A stretch of 25,677 nt of DNA from an uncultured Lachnospiraceae bacterium (GCA_934364805.1 CAKRMH010000027.1:1-25677); one strand, 5' to 3'. Positions 14,506 through 23,245 are shown, counted from the first letter of the stretch. Numbers and translations: made by a program. Notes: generated from the sequence alone by a model not told the origin.

Positions 14506-16461
14506 TTGGAAAGAGAAACATTACGCTATCTGGAGCAGTTATCGGAGATGTATCCGACGATAGGAAAGGCTTCCACAGAGATTATCAACCTGCAGTCGAT
14601 ATTGAATCTGCCAAAAGGAACGGAACATTTTATGTCGGATATTCATGGAGAATATGAGGCTTTTTCGCATGTACTGAAGAATGGTTCCGGAGCAGTGCAA
14701 AAGAAGATTGATGATGTATTTGGACATACACTCAGTAATGCAGACAAGTCAGCACTTGCAACATTGATTTATTATCCTCGTGAGAAAATGGAACTTGTAA
14801 AAAAACAGGAAACAGATATGGACAACTGGTTTAAGATCACACTTTACCGTTTGATCGAGGTTTGCAAAACGGTTTCTTCGAAATATACAAGGTCAAAAGT
14901 AAGAAAAGCTCTTCCGGCAGATTATGCATATGTGATCGAAGAACTGATCACAGAAAAGCCGGAGGTGTTGAATAAAGAGGCTTATTATGAGTCGATCGTG
15001 GATACCATTGTGGAGCTGGGCAACACCGAGGACTTTATCGTAGCTCTTGCAGAACTGATACAGAGACTGGTTATTGATCATCTGCATATTATTGGAGATA
15101 TTTATGACAGAGGCTCCGGTGCACATCTGATCATGGACCGTCTTTGCGAATATCATTCGTTAGACATTCAATGGGGAAATCATGATATTTTATGGATGGG
15201 AGCTGCAAGAGGACAGCTTGCATGCATTGCCAGCGTGATACGTAACAGTCTTCGTTATGGCAATCTGGATCTTCTTGAGGAGGGGTATGGGATCAATATG
15301 CTTCCACTTGCAACATTTGCAATGGAGGTATATAAAGATGACGCGTGTGAGTGCTATGTGACAAAGGATTGCCATGCAAGCACAGAGACAGAAACTGAGA
15401 TTGCCAAGAAGATGCACAAGGCGATTATGGTCATTAAATTTAAACTGGAAGGTCAGCTGATTTTAAAATATCCGGAGTTTGGAATGCAGGATCGGGCTCT
15501 TCTTGATAAGATTGATTACGAAAAGAAAACCGTTTGGATCGATGGCAAAGAATATGCTATGAAGGATACGGATTTTCCGACGGTTGACAGAGAACATCCG
15601 TATGAACTTACAGACGCAGAACAGGATGTTATGAACCGGCTTCGTACTTCCTTCCGGCATTGTGAGAAACTGCAGAAACATATGGATCTGATGTTGAAAA
15701 AGGGCAGTCTTTATAAAGTGTATAATGGGAATCTGCTGTTTCATGGCTGCGTTCCGATGAATGAGGACGGAACATTTACAAAGGTTCGTATTTTTGACGG
15801 GGAATACAGTGGAAAAGCACTTTATGATGAACTTGAATCCTGTGTCAGACAGGCTTATTTTGCAGTGGACAAGGAAGAACGTGAGCGCTGCAAGGACATT
15901 CTGTGGTATCTGTGGACTGCACCGGATTCACCACTTTATGGCCGGCATAAAATGGCTACATTTGAGCGGTATTATATCGATGATGAAGAGATGAAAAAGG
16001 AATATAAGAATCCATATTATCGTTATATTGAGCAGCCACAAGCCGCAGACCGTGTACTTGCAGAGTTTGGACTTTCCGGTGATCATGTACATATTATTAA
16101 TGGACATGTGCCGGTACATCGCATGGCTGGGGAAAAACCAGTAAAATGTGGCGGAAAAGTAATTGTGATCGATGGTGGTTTTTCAAAAACATATCGCAGG
16201 GAGACCGGAATTGCGGGATATACACTGATTTTCAATTCTTACGGACTGACACTTACCGCACATGAACCGTTTGTTTCCAAGGAAATTGCGGTCAGCCAGG
16301 AAATCGACATTGTATCAAGACGTGAAGCTGTGGAACTTACGGACAGAAGAACGCTTGTGGGAGATACGGATATCGGTAAAAAGATGCGCGAAAGAATTGC
16401 GGAACTGAAAGAACTGATCACCTGTTATCGCACAGGGGTTATTATAGAAAAGGACAAGTAG
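14506..16461 (+). CDS. fbp: Fructose-1,6-bisphosphatase, class III
   Basis: Hydrolyses fructose 1,6-bisphosphate to fructose 6-phosphate, the gluconeogenic step opposing phosphofructokinase. The 651 residues match the large Firmicutes class III enzyme (B. subtilis Fbp, about 670). Calcineurin-type metal motifs are clear: SDIHG with Asp45 and His47, GDIYDRG (197-203), GNHD (224-227), and NGHVPV with IDGGFSKTYRR near the C-terminus. The start is TTG 14506, because GGAGGA (14492-14497) lies 8 nt upstream and the family's N-terminus (LRYLEQLSEMYPT) follows at once. ATG 14498 is in another frame. The rare start may keep translation low. A membrane protein gene follows after 4 nt. Confidence 0.96.
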   Translation: MERETLRYLEQLSEMYPTIGKASTEIINLQSILNLPKGTEHFMSDIHGEYEAFSHVLKNGSGAVQKKIDDVFGHTLSNADKSALATLIYYPREKMELVKKQETDMDNWFKITLYRLIEVCKTVSSKYTRSKVRKALPADYAYVIEELITEKPEVLNKEAYYESIVDTIVELGNTEDFIVALAELIQRLVIDHLHIIGDIYDRGSGAHLIMDRLCEYHSLDIQWGNHDILWMGAARGQLACIASVIRNSLRYGNLDLLEEGYGINMLPLATFAMEVYKDDACECYVTKDCHASTETETEIAKKMHKAIMVIKFKLEGQLILKYPEFGMQDRALLDKIDYEKKTVWIDGKEYAMKDTDFPTVDREHPYELTDAEQDVMNRLRTSFRHCEKLQKHMDLMLKKGSLYKVYNGNLLFHGCVPMNEDGTFTKVRIFDGEYSGKALYDELESCVRQAYFAVDKEERERCKDILWYLWTAPDSPLYGRHKMATFERYYIDDEEMKKEYKNPYYRYIEQPQAADRVLAEFGLSGDHVHIINGHVPVHRMAGEKPVKCGGKVIVIDGGFSKTYRRETGIAGYTLIFNSYGLTLTAHEPFVSKEIAVSQEIDIVSRREAVELTDRRTLVGDTDIGKKMRERIAELKELITCYRTGVIIEKDK

Positions 16462-16465
16462 GAAG

Positions 16466-17014
16466 ATGTATAAAGTTAAAGGGTACGATTTTGAGTCAAA
16501 AGAGACTGCGGATAAAGCAAAGCTGGAAGCAGATGGGGTAAAATATATCAAAGAAAATACAAGAATGGACGATCCGGACAAGATCTATAAACTTTATGAT
16601 CAGATCATTCGGGAGGAGATGTTCGAGACACCGGTTGGATTATCGTTTCTGGCGGAACTTCAGGAGTATCTTTATGCCAATCCGGAAATCGAAAATGAAG
16701 TCATTCGTCCGATTCCAGTGCACGCACCGGAGATCAGAAAGATCAAAGCAGCTGAAAAGAAGACCGGAAAATACCGTAAAAAATTCCACACAGCGTTATT
16801 TTTTGCAATCGTGCTGGGGGCTGTTGTGACCGGAATGTTTGGCATTACTTATTATAGTGGCAGCAGTGTTACGATTTTAAATTATGAGAATGCACTGATC
16901 GATAAATATGAGGATTGGGAAAAGGATCTGGATGAGAGAGAACAGAAACTGAAAGAACGGGAAACTGACCTGACAGAACATACAGAAGATCTTCCAGAAA
17001 CAGAATCCAGGTGA
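16466..17014 (+). CDS. Single-pass membrane protein of unknown function, co-transcribed with fbp
   Basis: I do not recognise a family. The 182 residues begin with a soluble part of about 105 residues, rich in charged residues and with a helical middle (DPDKIYKLYDQIIREEMFETPVGLSFLAELQEYL). A basic stretch (KKTGKYRKK) then leads into one membrane helix at about 109-130. The tail of about 50 residues is acidic and heptad-like (DWEKDLDEREQKLKERETDL), probably a coiled coil. The basic side before the helix suggests N-in, C-out. It starts 4 nt after fbp with an AGGA overlapping the fbp stop, so the two are translated from one mRNA. Any role beside FBPase is unknown. Confidence 0.8.
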   Translation: MYKVKGYDFESKETADKAKLEADGVKYIKENTRMDDPDKIYKLYDQIIREEMFETPVGLSFLAELQEYLYANPEIENEVIRPIPVHAPEIRKIKAAEKKTGKYRKKFHTALFFAIVLGAVVTGMFGITYYSGSSVTILNYENALIDKYEDWEKDLDEREQKLKERETDLTEHTEDLPETESR

Positions 17015-17084
17015 TAATTCACATTTTTTTCATAAGTGGCATGTATAGTAAGACACAACAAAACAGAACAGGGGCAGATGGATT

Positions 17085-17768
17085 ATGGATAAATTAAAGA
17101 TTCTTGTAGTAGATGATGAAAGTCGTATGAGAAAGCTGGTACGTGATTTTTTGGTACGGCAGAATTATGAAGTGCTGGAAGCCGGAGATGGCGAGGAGGC
17201 ACTGGATATTTTTTATGAGGATAAAGATATTGCTCTGATCATACTGGATGTTATGATGCCGAAAATGAATGGATGGGAAGTCTGCAAAGAAATCCGCGAG
17301 ACTTCGAAAGTGCCGATCATTATGCTGACAGCCAAGAGTGATGAAAGTGATGAACTGATGGGATTTGATCTTGGAGTGGATGAGTACATTTCCAAACCGT
17401 TTTCACCGAAGATTCTTGTGGCAAGAGTGGAAGCAATCCTGCGAAGAGCCAATAAGATCGGAGCAGCTGCGGAGAATATTTCAATTGGTGGAATTGTTCT
17501 GGACAAGGCAGCACACATGGTGACGATTGATGGAGAACGGATCGAGCTTAGCTTTAAGGAATTTGAACTTTTGAGTTATTTTATGGAAAATACAGGAATT
17601 GCACTTTCGCGTGAAAAGATACTGAATCATGTGTGGAATTATGATTATTTTGGGGATGCGCGCACGATTGATACGCATGTAAAGAAGCTTCGCAGTAAGA
17701 TGGGGGCGAAAGGTGATTACATTAAAACTATCTGGGGTATGGGATACAAATTTGAAGTGGAGCAGTAA
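17085..17768 (+). CDS. Two-component response regulator, OmpR/PhoB family
   Basis: DNA-binding transcription regulator controlled by phosphorylation. The N-terminal receiver (about 4-118) has the acidic pair Asp10/Asp11, the phospho-acceptor Asp55 in LDVMMP, Thr82 and Lys104 in SKPF. The C-terminal winged-helix domain (about 135-225) ends with the family sequence DTHVKKLRSKMG..YIKTIWGMGYKFE. At 227 residues it is the usual length. The sensor kinase gene starts 2 nt after its stop, so the two form a pair. A TATAGT at 17044-17049 could be its -10, but no matching -35 was found. Target genes are unknown; the lipoprotein gene downstream is one candidate. Confidence 0.95.
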   Translation: MDKLKILVVDDESRMRKLVRDFLVRQNYEVLEAGDGEEALDIFYEDKDIALIILDVMMPKMNGWEVCKEIRETSKVPIIMLTAKSDESDELMGFDLGVDEYISKPFSPKILVARVEAILRRANKIGAAAENISIGGIVLDKAAHMVTIDGERIELSFKEFELLSYFMENTGIALSREKILNHVWNYDYFGDARTIDTHVKKLRSKMGAKGDYIKTIWGMGYKFEVEQ

Positions 17769-17770
17769 AG

Positions 17771-19252
17771 ATGCATAAGAGAAAGTCGTTATCCGTTCAA
17801 TTAATTATAACAATGATCGGACTTGTGTTTGGAACTATTGCGTTATGCTGGTTTTTGAATAATACATTTCTGGAACGCTATTATATGCTGAATAAGCAGA
17901 AGGAGCTCTCTGACGGATACAAGACGATCAATGAGGCGGCAGATCATGGAGAACTTGAATCGGAAAAATTCGATATACCATTTGAAAAAATCTGTGCAAA
18001 TGGAAATATTATCATTATTGTAATCGGACAGGACAGGACGGTGATCCGGTCTTCTACGAACAATGCCCAGCTGTTTCAGATGCAGGTAAATGATATGATG
18101 TATGGTGTTGAACAGAGAAAGAGTGAGACATTAGAATCCAATGATGATTATGTAATTGAACGCCAGACCGATAACCGAATGGAATCGGAGTATCTCGCAC
18201 TCTGGGGAAAACTCGATGATGGAAGTGTGATTTATATGAAAACAGCACTGGAGAGCATCCGCGAGAGCGCCCAGATTACAAATACATTTTTTAAATATAT
18301 CGGCCTGATTGCTGCCGCAATCAGTATTGCAGTGATCATTGTGGTATCCAAGAGTATTTCAAAACCAATCCTCGAGCTTTCCACACTTTCAAGAAAAATG
18401 TCGGATCTCGATTTTGAGGCAAAATATTATCCGGACAGGCACACAACACGGGAGATTGATGCACTTGGCAATAGTATGAACGAACTGTCGACCACGCTGG
18501 AGCAGACCATATCAGAATTAAAGAGTGCCAACAATGAACTGCAGCAGGATATCGAGAAAAAAGAACAGATCGATGAGATGAGAAAAGAATTTTTGTCGAA
18601 TGTTTCACATGAGCTGAAGACACCGCTTGCTCTGATCCAGGGGTATGCTGAGGGACTTCAGGAATGCATCAATGACGATCCGGAAAGTAGAAATTTTTAT
18701 TGTGATGTGATTATGGATGAGACAGATAAGATGAACAAGATGGTGAAAAAACTTCTTACCTTAAATCAGCTTGAATTCGGCAATGAGACGGTGGAGATGG
18801 ACCGCTTTGATATTACCGAACTGATTCAGGGTGTGATAAATGCATCCTCTATACTTGCAGCACAGCAGGAGATCAGCATTGATTTTTATCAGGATGGACC
18901 AGTTTATGTGTGGGGAGACGAATTTAAGGTAGAAGAAGTGATTACCAACTATCTGAGTAACGCAATCAATCACGCAGAAGGGGAAAAACGCATCGACATC
19001 CGATATATTCAGATGGAGAAAAAGGTGCGGGTAAGTGTATTTAATACCGGAAAGCCAATTCCAGAAGAAGATATTGATAAAATCTGGATTAAATTTTACA
19101 AGGTGGATAAGGCAAGAACACGTGAATATGGTGGAAGTGGCATAGGTCTTTCCATTGTAAAAGCAATTATGGATTCATTCCATCAGCAGTGTGGAGTGAT
19201 CAATCATGAAGATGGAGTGGAATTTTGGATGGAACTGGAAAGTAATCATTAG
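17771..19252 (+). CDS. Sensor histidine kinase (HAMP, HisKA, HATPase)
   Basis: Membrane kinase that should phosphorylate the regulator encoded just upstream. The 493 residues hold TM1 (about 11-31), an extracellular sensing region (about 32-175), TM2 (about 176-193), a HAMP linker (about 194-247), the HisKA helix pair with phospho-His280 in VSHELKTPL, and a HATPase domain with the N-box near 393 and the G-box GGSGIG at 454-459. The extracellular region shows no family I can name; it looks PAS-like/alpha-beta (IVIGQDRTVIRSS). Start codon ATG 17771 overlaps the end region of the regulator gene, consistent with translational coupling. The signal sensed is unknown. Confidence 0.95.
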   Translation: MHKRKSLSVQLIITMIGLVFGTIALCWFLNNTFLERYYMLNKQKELSDGYKTINEAADHGELESEKFDIPFEKICANGNIIIIVIGQDRTVIRSSTNNAQLFQMQVNDMMYGVEQRKSETLESNDDYVIERQTDNRMESEYLALWGKLDDGSVIYMKTALESIRESAQITNTFFKYIGLIAAAISIAVIIVVSKSISKPILELSTLSRKMSDLDFEAKYYPDRHTTREIDALGNSMNELSTTLEQTISELKSANNELQQDIEKKEQIDEMRKEFLSNVSHELKTPLALIQGYAEGLQECINDDPESRNFYCDVIMDETDKMNKMVKKLLTLNQLEFGNETVEMDRFDITELIQGVINASSILAAQQEISIDFYQDGPVYVWGDEFKVEEVITNYLSNAINHAEGEKRIDIRYIQMEKKVRVSVFNTGKPIPEEDIDKIWIKFYKVDKARTREYGGSGIGLSIVKAIMDSFHQQCGVINHEDGVEFWMELESNH

Positions 19253-19270
19253 GAATCGTAAATGAAGAAG

Positions 19271-19299
19271 TTGCGGTCAAAGGCAAAATGTGGTAACAT
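19271..19299 (+). promoter_or_regulatory. Promoter for the lipoprotein gene
   Basis: TTGCGG (19271-19276), a 17-bp spacer, and TAACAT (19294-19299) preceded by TGG, making an extended -10. It lies in the gap after the kinase, about 40 nt before the lipoprotein ATG. Confidence 0.5.
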
Positions 19300-19341
19300 A
19301 TTAGGCAAGAAGTAACAGAAGAATAGTATCGAGGAACTTAT

Positions 19342-20079
19342 ATGAAAAGATGGAAAATGATACTGCTGACAGCAGCTGTTTCATCCACGTTTCTCCTGGG
19401 TGGTTGTGGTACAGCAATGTACGAATTGACGGATGATGAGCAGGAGATTATTGCTCATTATGCAGCTCATGCACTTGCGAAGTATAATGTATATCAGAAA
19501 GATGGAATGACAGATGCTTCGCTGGACGATCCGAAAAAGGATAAACGGACAGATGATTCAAAAAAAACAGAAGAGACGAAGAACGAGCAGACAACAGAAA
19601 CACAGACAACAGAGCAGAATACGGATAGCCAGGGTGAAGTACAGAATTCCGGCGATGCACAGGATCATGCAATTAGTCTGGCAGATGCAATCGGTCATGG
19701 CAATGACCTGAGTGTGACATATGAGGGAGCTTCGATAGAACAGACTTATAAGAACGATGAGATTTCTTCTGTTGCAGCACCGAACGGGTCAGTATATGTG
19801 GTTATGAAGTTTCAGGTTACGAATAACGGACAGAATGATGTTTCCGTGGATACGCTCAATTACGGACCTGCTTTTACAGCACAGATTGGAGATTCCAGCG
19901 TGAAGGCTGAATTGACAATCCTTACAAATGATTTTTCTACTTATCAGGGAACAATTGCTGCCGGGCAGACCGTTGAAAATGTTCTTTTATTTAAGGTGCC
20001 GGACAGCATTACGCAGATTCCAGATAATGTGGCACTTTCTGTCAGCGTGAGCGGAAATACATCCAAAGTCGGATTATAA
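19342..20079 (+). CDS. Secreted lipoprotein with a C-terminal DUF4352/telokin-like domain
   Basis: The 245-residue protein opens with a lipoprotein signal: basic MKRWK, a hydrophobic core and lipobox LLGGC, so Cys22 should be lipidated and anchor it to the outer face of the membrane. Residues of about 55-110 are a flexible, Thr/Glu/Lys/Gln-rich linker (DDSKKTEETKNEQTTETQ). The C-terminal half (about 120-245) is beta-rich, with VVMKFQVTNNGQNDVSV and GQTVENVLLFKVPD, as in DUF4352/telokin-like proteins. That assignment is by pattern only. GAGGA (19331-19335) precedes the ATG. It follows the two-component pair and could be a target or sensor partner. Function is unknown. Confidence 0.85.
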   Translation: MKRWKMILLTAAVSSTFLLGGCGTAMYELTDDEQEIIAHYAAHALAKYNVYQKDGMTDASLDDPKKDKRTDDSKKTEETKNEQTTETQTTEQNTDSQGEVQNSGDAQDHAISLADAIGHGNDLSVTYEGASIEQTYKNDEISSVAAPNGSVYVVMKFQVTNNGQNDVSVDTLNYGPAFTAQIGDSSVKAELTILTNDFSTYQGTIAAGQTVENVLLFKVPDSITQIPDNVALSVSVSGNTSKVGL

Positions 20080-20128
20080 ATAACTTTTATGATAGTATAC
20101 AATAGGAAAGCTATGGGAGGAGATAGTA

Positions 20129-21037
20129 ATGGATACAAATATTCTTTTAGAGTCAGGTACAAATGAACTGGAAATACTGGAATTTACATTAGGGGATAAC
20201 CATTATGGAATTAATGTTGCGAAGATCCGGGAAATTTTACAATATCAGCCGGTAACACCAGTACCGAATGCAAATCCAAGCGTAGAAGGAATTTTTATGC
20301 CAAGGGATGTGATGATTACAGTTATTAATCTTAAGAGATGCCTGGGATTACCGGATACCGATGAAAAGGGACTTTTCATCATTACGAATTTTAATAAACT
20401 GAATGTTGCATTTCATGTGGATCAGGTGATCGGAATCCACAGAGTATCATGGGAAGCAATTATTAAGCCGGATTCAACGATCAATGGAGAGGATGACAGT
20501 GTGTCCACCGGTGTTATCAAAATGGACGATAAACTGGTGCTTATTCTTGACTTTGAATCAATTGTTGCCGGGATCAGTCCGGAGACAGGTCTTCGAGTAA
20601 ACGACATTGATGCTATGCAGGAACGGGCAAGATGTGATTCTCCAATTCTGATTGCAGAGGACTCACCACTTTTAAGTAAACTTTTAACGGATTGCCTGAA
20701 GAAAGCAGGTTATACACATCTGATTGTGACTACCAATGGTAAAGAGGCATGGGACAAGCTTTGTGAGCTGAAAAAAGAAGGAAATGTAGCAGACAGTGTG
20801 GATTGTATCATTACTGATATTGAGATGCCACAGATGGATGGACATCGTCTGACGAAACTGGTGAAGTCTGATGATGCTATGAAGAGCATTCCGCTTATTA
20901 TCTTCTCATCTCTTGTCAATGAAGAAATGAAACGAAAAGGAGAACAGCTTGGGGCAGATGCACAGCTTACCAAACCAGAACTTGGACAGCTTGTAGAAGC
21001 AATCGATAAACTGATCCATCAGAACAGTAATAAATAG
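20129..21037 (+). CDS. cheV: Chemotaxis coupling protein CheV (CheW domain plus receiver)
   Basis: CheV links chemoreceptors to the CheA kinase and adapts the complex through its receiver. The 302 residues begin with a CheW-like domain (about 14-155: ILEFTLGDNHYGINVAKIREIL and VMITVINLKRCLGL are typical). A receiver follows (about 173-298), with acidic Glu177/Asp178, phospho-acceptor Asp230 in ITDIEMP, Ser/Thr position FSS, and Lys282 in LTKPE. GGGAGGA (20115-20121) precedes the ATG. No chemoreceptor, cheA or cheW is in this window, so it is a stand-alone gene. The proteins must act with a chemotaxis system elsewhere. A terminator follows. Confidence 0.93.
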   Translation: MDTNILLESGTNELEILEFTLGDNHYGINVAKIREILQYQPVTPVPNANPSVEGIFMPRDVMITVINLKRCLGLPDTDEKGLFIITNFNKLNVAFHVDQVIGIHRVSWEAIIKPDSTINGEDDSVSTGVIKMDDKLVLILDFESIVAGISPETGLRVNDIDAMQERARCDSPILIAEDSPLLSKLLTDCLKKAGYTHLIVTTNGKEAWDKLCELKKEGNVADSVDCIITDIEMPQMDGHRLTKLVKSDDAMKSIPLIIFSSLVNEEMKRKGEQLGADAQLTKPELGQLVEAIDKLIHQNSNK

Positions 21038-21054
21038 ATACTGATGTAATTGAT

Positions 21055-21090
21055 GAGGGGTGTGATGGTGAGTTTCATCACATCCCTTTT
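21055..21090 (+). terminator. Intrinsic terminator after cheV
   Basis: GAGGGGTGTGATG (21055-21067) pairs with CATCACATCCCTT (21076-21088), including two G-U pairs, around an 8-nt loop. Only four T end it, so it may be leaky. Confidence 0.75.
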
Positions 21091-21096
21091 GAAGAT

Positions 21097-21122
21097 TAAA
21101 TGATCATTTCATAATCCTATAA
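21097..21122 (+). promoter_or_regulatory. Weak sigma-28/SigD-like promoter before the lysine-repeat protein
   Basis: TAAA (21097-21100), 14 nt, then TCCTATAA (21115-21122), which matches six of eight bases of the GCCGATAA-type -10. One key G is lost and the spacer is one short of the usual 15, so this is tentative. No good sigma-A promoter competes. Confidence 0.3.
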
Positions 21123-21159
21123 GGGAAGACGTTGTAGAAAAGCAGAATGGAGAATGACC

Positions 21160-22614
21160 ATGAAAAACAAGGAAGAAGATTATCTTGATACATTGTTGAA
21201 TATTGTGTCAGATGAGAAAGAGGAAGATAGTTCTAATGGAAAAAGTTCAAAACGCCTGAAAACTCCGGAAAATGAGTTTTTAAAGGAGTTTGAAGAAGAA
21301 CTGAATTCGGATGAGGATTCTGATTATCTGCATGAATTTGAGATGGAACTTCAGGCAGATGAGAGAAGAAAAGCAAAACCGCGTTATACAGAGCCAGAAC
21401 CGGAAGAAAAACCAAAGCAGCCGGAACCGGAACCGGAGTCTAAAGTTGAAGAAACACCTGCAGCATTGAAATCCGATACGGATGCACCAGACGCAGATAC
21501 ACAGAATCTGATCGATGGATTAAAAGCCAGAATGGAAAAAATCCCGGATACAAAGAACAGCAATGAAGAACCGGATCTGGCCGGAAATGGAAGTGCAGAT
21601 ATTCTGGATATTCTTGCAGGGGATGGAAAGCTTTCGGATATTAAAGATATGTTGTCTGATGATGGAACCGGCAGCGCAGATTCCGGCAGTAGTGCAATTG
21701 ATGATTTTGCCCAAAAAGAGATGGCAGAGTCTCCGGTGAATAAGGAGAAGCAGGAAGACGCAAAGCCGGATGAGAAGAAGGATAAAAAGGAAAAGAAGCC
21801 AAAGAAGGCCAAGGGAGAAAAAAAAGAAGGCGGACTGTTGGCGAAGCTTGCACATATTTTATTCCACGAAGCAGATGAAGACGTGGAAAGTGTAACAATC
21901 AAAGAGCCGGAGCAGGTGGATGTCAAAGAGCTTTCTGATGAAAACCAGCAGATTCTGAGAGAATTAGAAGAATCGGAAAAGGCTTCTTCAAGGAAAAAGA
22001 AAGAGAAAAAAGAAAAGAAACCAAAGAAGGAAAAGAAACCAAAGAAAGAGAAAAAACCAAAGCCGAAAAAAGAAAAGAAGCCAAAAGAGCCGGATCTTAC
22101 TCCACCGCTTCCGAAAGTCCCGGTAATTTTAATCTGGGTCATGGCCATATCACTCATGGTACTCGTGCTGGCAGGAACGAATCTTACTTCGTATCAGAAT
22201 CATATATCAGAAGCAAAGCAGCTCTACCTGGAGGGCGATTATGCAGAGGCATATGCGCGGATGGATGGTCTGTCTTTGCATTCTGCGGACAAAGATTTAT
22301 ATGCCCAGCTGGAAATCCTTTCCACCGTATCGAGCAAGTATGATGCATACCAGTCGTTCCAGAAATATGAGAAATATGATATGGCACTGGATTCTTTGAT
22401 TTGCGCTGAAGGAAGATATCATGTAAACTATAGTAAGGCAGAAGAGGCAGACTGTGCAGAAGAGATGAATCAGATGGAATCACTGATCCAGACTGCTTTA
22501 CAGGAAAAATACCAGATGAGCACAGACGAGGCAGTACAGTTATATTCGCTCAGAGACAGGGATGAGTATACAAGAGAGGTACAATCAAAGATTAAAGCAC
22601 TTGGCTTGGAGTAG
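21160..22614 (+). CDS. Membrane protein with acidic, lysine-repeat cytoplasmic region; function unknown
   Basis: I do not recognise a family. The 484-residue protein has a long acidic, low-complexity N-terminal region (about 1-200, rich in Asp/Glu/Ser/Pro). A first Lys-rich patch lies at about 204-224, and a second strongly repetitive one (EKKPKK units) at about 277-310. One membrane helix spans about 322-343 (VILIWVMAISLMVLVLAG). The last 140 residues are helical (AKQLYLEGDYAEAYARMDGL is TPR-like) and should face outward. ATG 21160 was chosen because GGAGA (21149-21153) abuts the in-frame ATG 21154 but is 6 nt from 21160. It follows cheV; hisH starts 10 nt after it with its ribosome site overlapping this stop codon, so it heads a hisH-hisF-ung transcript. 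Confidence 0.82.
   Translation: MKNKEEDYLDTLLNIVSDEKEEDSSNGKSSKRLKTPENEFLKEFEEELNSDEDSDYLHEFEMELQADERRKAKPRYTEPEPEEKPKQPEPEPESKVEETPAALKSDTDAPDADTQNLIDGLKARMEKIPDTKNSNEEPDLAGNGSADILDILAGDGKLSDIKDMLSDDGTGSADSGSSAIDDFAQKEMAESPVNKEKQEDAKPDEKKDKKEKKPKKAKGEKKEGGLLAKLAHILFHEADEDVESVTIKEPEQVDVKELSDENQQILRELEESEKASSRKKKEKKEKKPKKEKKPKKEKKPKPKKEKKPKEPDLTPPLPKVPVILIWVMAISLMVLVLAGTNLTSYQNHISEAKQLYLEGDYAEAYARMDGLSLHSADKDLYAQLEILSTVSSKYDAYQSFQKYEKYDMALDSLICAEGRYHVNYSKAEEADCAEEMNQMESLIQTALQEKYQMSTDEAVQLYSLRDRDEYTREVQSKIKALGLE
22012..22065 (+). repeat. Three tandem 18-bp units encoding lysine-rich EKKPKK repeats
   Basis: Three near-identical 18-bp units start at 22012, 22030 and 22048, each reading Glu-Lys-Lys-Pro-Lys-(Lys or Pro). 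They sit within a nearly all-purine, A-rich stretch from about 21991 to 22090. Copy number could vary by slippage without breaking the frame. Confidence 0.75.
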
Positions 22615-22624
22615 GAGACAAAAT

Positions 22625-23245
22625 ATGATCGCGATTATTGATTACAACGCTGGAAATTTAAAGAGCGTGGAGAAGGCGCTTGTGTCTATGGGACAGGAGT
22701 GCATGGTTACCAGAAATTTTAAAGAAATCCTTGCAGCAGACAAGGTCATTCTTCCGGGGGTTGGAGCATTCGGAGATGCCATGGAGCAGCTGAAGAAATA
22801 TGAGCTTGACAAAGTTATCCGTGAGGTAACCGGCAAAAAGACACCTTTTTTGGGAATTTGTCTTGGATTACAGCTGCTGTTTGAGGGCAGCGATGAGAGC
22901 AGTGGCGTGGAGGGACTCCACATTCTGGATGGCAAAATTCTTCGAATTCCGGATAAAGAGGGACTTAAGATTCCTCATATCGGATGGAATTCATTAACCA
23001 TGCAGAACAATGGAAGACTTTTTCATGGAATCCCAGATCAGTCATACGTGTATTTTGTGCACTCATATTATCTGAAAGCAGCAGATGAAAGTATTGTGAA
23101 AGCGGTCACACAATACAGTACAACGATTCATGCTTCGGTTGAGAAGGACAATGTGTTTGCCTGCCAGTTTCATCCGGAAAAGAGCAGTACAGTAGGACTT
23201 CAGATATTTAAGAACTTCACAGAAATCACGGGAGGTACGAGATAA
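22625..23245 (+). CDS. hisH: Imidazole glycerol phosphate synthase, glutaminase subunit HisH
   Basis: Class I glutamine amidotransferase that feeds ammonia to HisF in histidine synthesis. The 206 residues hold the catalytic triad: Cys79 in GICLGLQLL, His183 and Glu185 in QFHPEKS. The N-terminus IAIIDYNAGNLKSVEKAL and oxyanion PGVGAFGD are typical. The start is ATG 22625, with TAGGAGA (overlapping the previous stop) 6 nt upstream; an in-frame ATG at 22562 is inside the preceding gene. The stop TAA overlaps the hisF ATG by one base (TAATG), so translation is coupled, as suits two subunits of one complex. No other his gene is in the window. Confidence 0.97.
   Translation: MIAIIDYNAGNLKSVEKALVSMGQECMVTRNFKEILAADKVILPGVGAFGDAMEQLKKYELDKVIREVTGKKTPFLGICLGLQLLFEGSDESSGVEGLHILDGKILRIPDKEGLKIPHIGWNSLTMQNNGRLFHGIPDQSYVYFVHSYYLKAADESIVKAVTQYSTTIHASVEKDNVFACQFHPEKSSTVGLQIFKNFTEITGGTR

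Noticed and set aside
14303..14521. Longer N-terminal reading of the minus-strand membrane protein
   Set aside because: It would cross the fbp promoter and start, while a perfect AGGAGG marks the ATG at 14302.
21384..22157. Long minus-strand frame of 257 codons opposite the lysine-repeat gene
   Set aside because: It reads as Phe/Ser/Gly repeats, the mirror of the lysine-rich codons; no ribosome site, and no family resemblance.
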